From Rickettsiales bacterium (GTDB taxonomy: Bacteria; Bacteroidota; Bacteroidia; Cytophagales; Cyclobacteriaceae): a stretch of DNA of 64,000 bases. A program made the position numbers and the translations under genes. How positions within the stretch are numbered: position 1 is the first letter of the stretch; every line of letters begins with the position of its first letter. The stretch is taken from the NCBI GenBank assembly GCA_002729235.1, contig PBTY01000081.1:33881-97880 (forward strand). Direction: 5' to 3'. The notes beneath the pieces were generated by a model, which was not told the DNA's origin, ran no database searches, and saw only the letters and a list, made by a program, of their open reading frames with translations. Positions 63,923 through 64,000 of the stretch are shown here, piece by piece.

Positions 63923-64000
63923 TTACCAGCCACCGCCAAGAGCCCGATAAAGGTTTACTTTGGTCAACATTTCCTGAAGTTGTACATCGATGAGTTCCAT
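63923..64000 (-). CDS. C-terminal end of an RND-type outer-membrane efflux protein (partial)
   Basis: The last 25 codons read from the right edge, ending LYRALGGGW then TAA. The ALGGGW terminus after a helical heptad stretch is characteristic of NodT/OprM-type outer-membrane factors of tripartite efflux pumps. The rest lies outside the window, where the partner pump genes are expected upstream. A strong terminator follows. Confidence 0.8.
   Translation of the reverse strand: MELIDVQLQEMLTKVNLYRALGGGW

Noticed and set aside
1..64000. tRNA, rRNA, insertion sequences, prophage or toxin-antitoxin genes
   Set aside because: I looked through the intergenic regions and gene list and found no cloverleaf, rRNA signature, transposase, integrase or structural phage gene.

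Overview
The window reads as a chromosomal segment of a Bacteroidota bacterium, most likely a marine, gliding-lineage member of the Cytophagales. The evidence is direct. Two large secreted proteins end in type IX secretion (T9SS) sorting domains, there is a SprB-repeat giant protein, and there is a TonB-dependent receptor with a carboxypeptidase-regulatory N-terminus. Several genes have the Bacteroidota -7 promoter motif TAnnTTTG, Shine-Dalgarno sequences are rare, and the DNA is AT-rich. I see no rRNA, tRNA, insertion sequence, phage or CRISPR array.

Layout. 1-2.6 kb is an accessory-looking stretch of small unrelated genes, including a WGR-like lipoprotein, separated by long non-coding spacers that share motifs and resemble gene-cassette spacers. 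2.7-12.4 kb holds a glutamate-cysteine-ligase-like/CBS fusion overlapping a zinc aspartoacylase-like gene, a Crp-family regulator with an NAD-dependent reductase, a two-component pair divergent from a TlpA-like protein, and two small genes. 12.4-26.5 kb holds REP-like palindromes, a thiolase, a secreted PHB-depolymerase-type esterase, and a tight operon of SDR reductase, FabH-like protein lacking the usual His and Asn, sodium:solute symporter and acyl-CoA ligase. A secreted alpha/beta hydrolase, a helical-repeat protein and a TonB receptor follow. Together these could form a route from extracellular polyhydroxybutyrate or a related ester to acetyl-CoA. That is inference.

26.5-33.6 kb is dominated by a minus-strand signalling module. 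Two paralogous PAS-PP2C phosphatases flank a roadblock-like protein, a miniature ABC-type ATPase lacking the signature region, a dual-specificity phosphatase and a ferredoxin-globin-zinc-ribbon fusion. An AIM24-family gene lies upstream. 33.8-42.4 kb encodes a protein of about 2228 residues with 27 SprB-type repeats and a C-terminal OmpA domain, then a probable outer-membrane barrel and an S41 protease. 42.5-50.2 kb has a LacI regulator, a MacB/FtsX-type permease without an adjacent ATPase, a T9SS-secreted endonuclease I and a cytoplasmic helical protein. 50.2-56.4 kb is core metabolism: gpsA with a PlsB-like acyltransferase, a PhzF-like enzyme, polyprenyl synthase, an FKBP, a small lipoprotein and a small conserved-looking ORF.

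56.5-63 kb contains an inducible-mutagenesis set, dinB and dnaE2, with two Uma2-family paralogues and an outer-membrane-type protein between them. dinB and dnaE2 carry nearly identical double-palindrome operators laid over their promoters, and both GTG starts lie 4 nt after the -7 element. This suggests a shared, SOS-like repressor and leaderless transcripts. The window ends with a DUF3050 gene and the 3' end of an RND-type outer-membrane efflux protein.

The observations I rate highest are the paired dinB/dnaE2 operators, the correlated loss of cysteines in neighbouring SprB repeats, the phosphatase/roadblock/ATPase/ferredoxin-globin cluster, and the FabH-like protein without its His and Asn.
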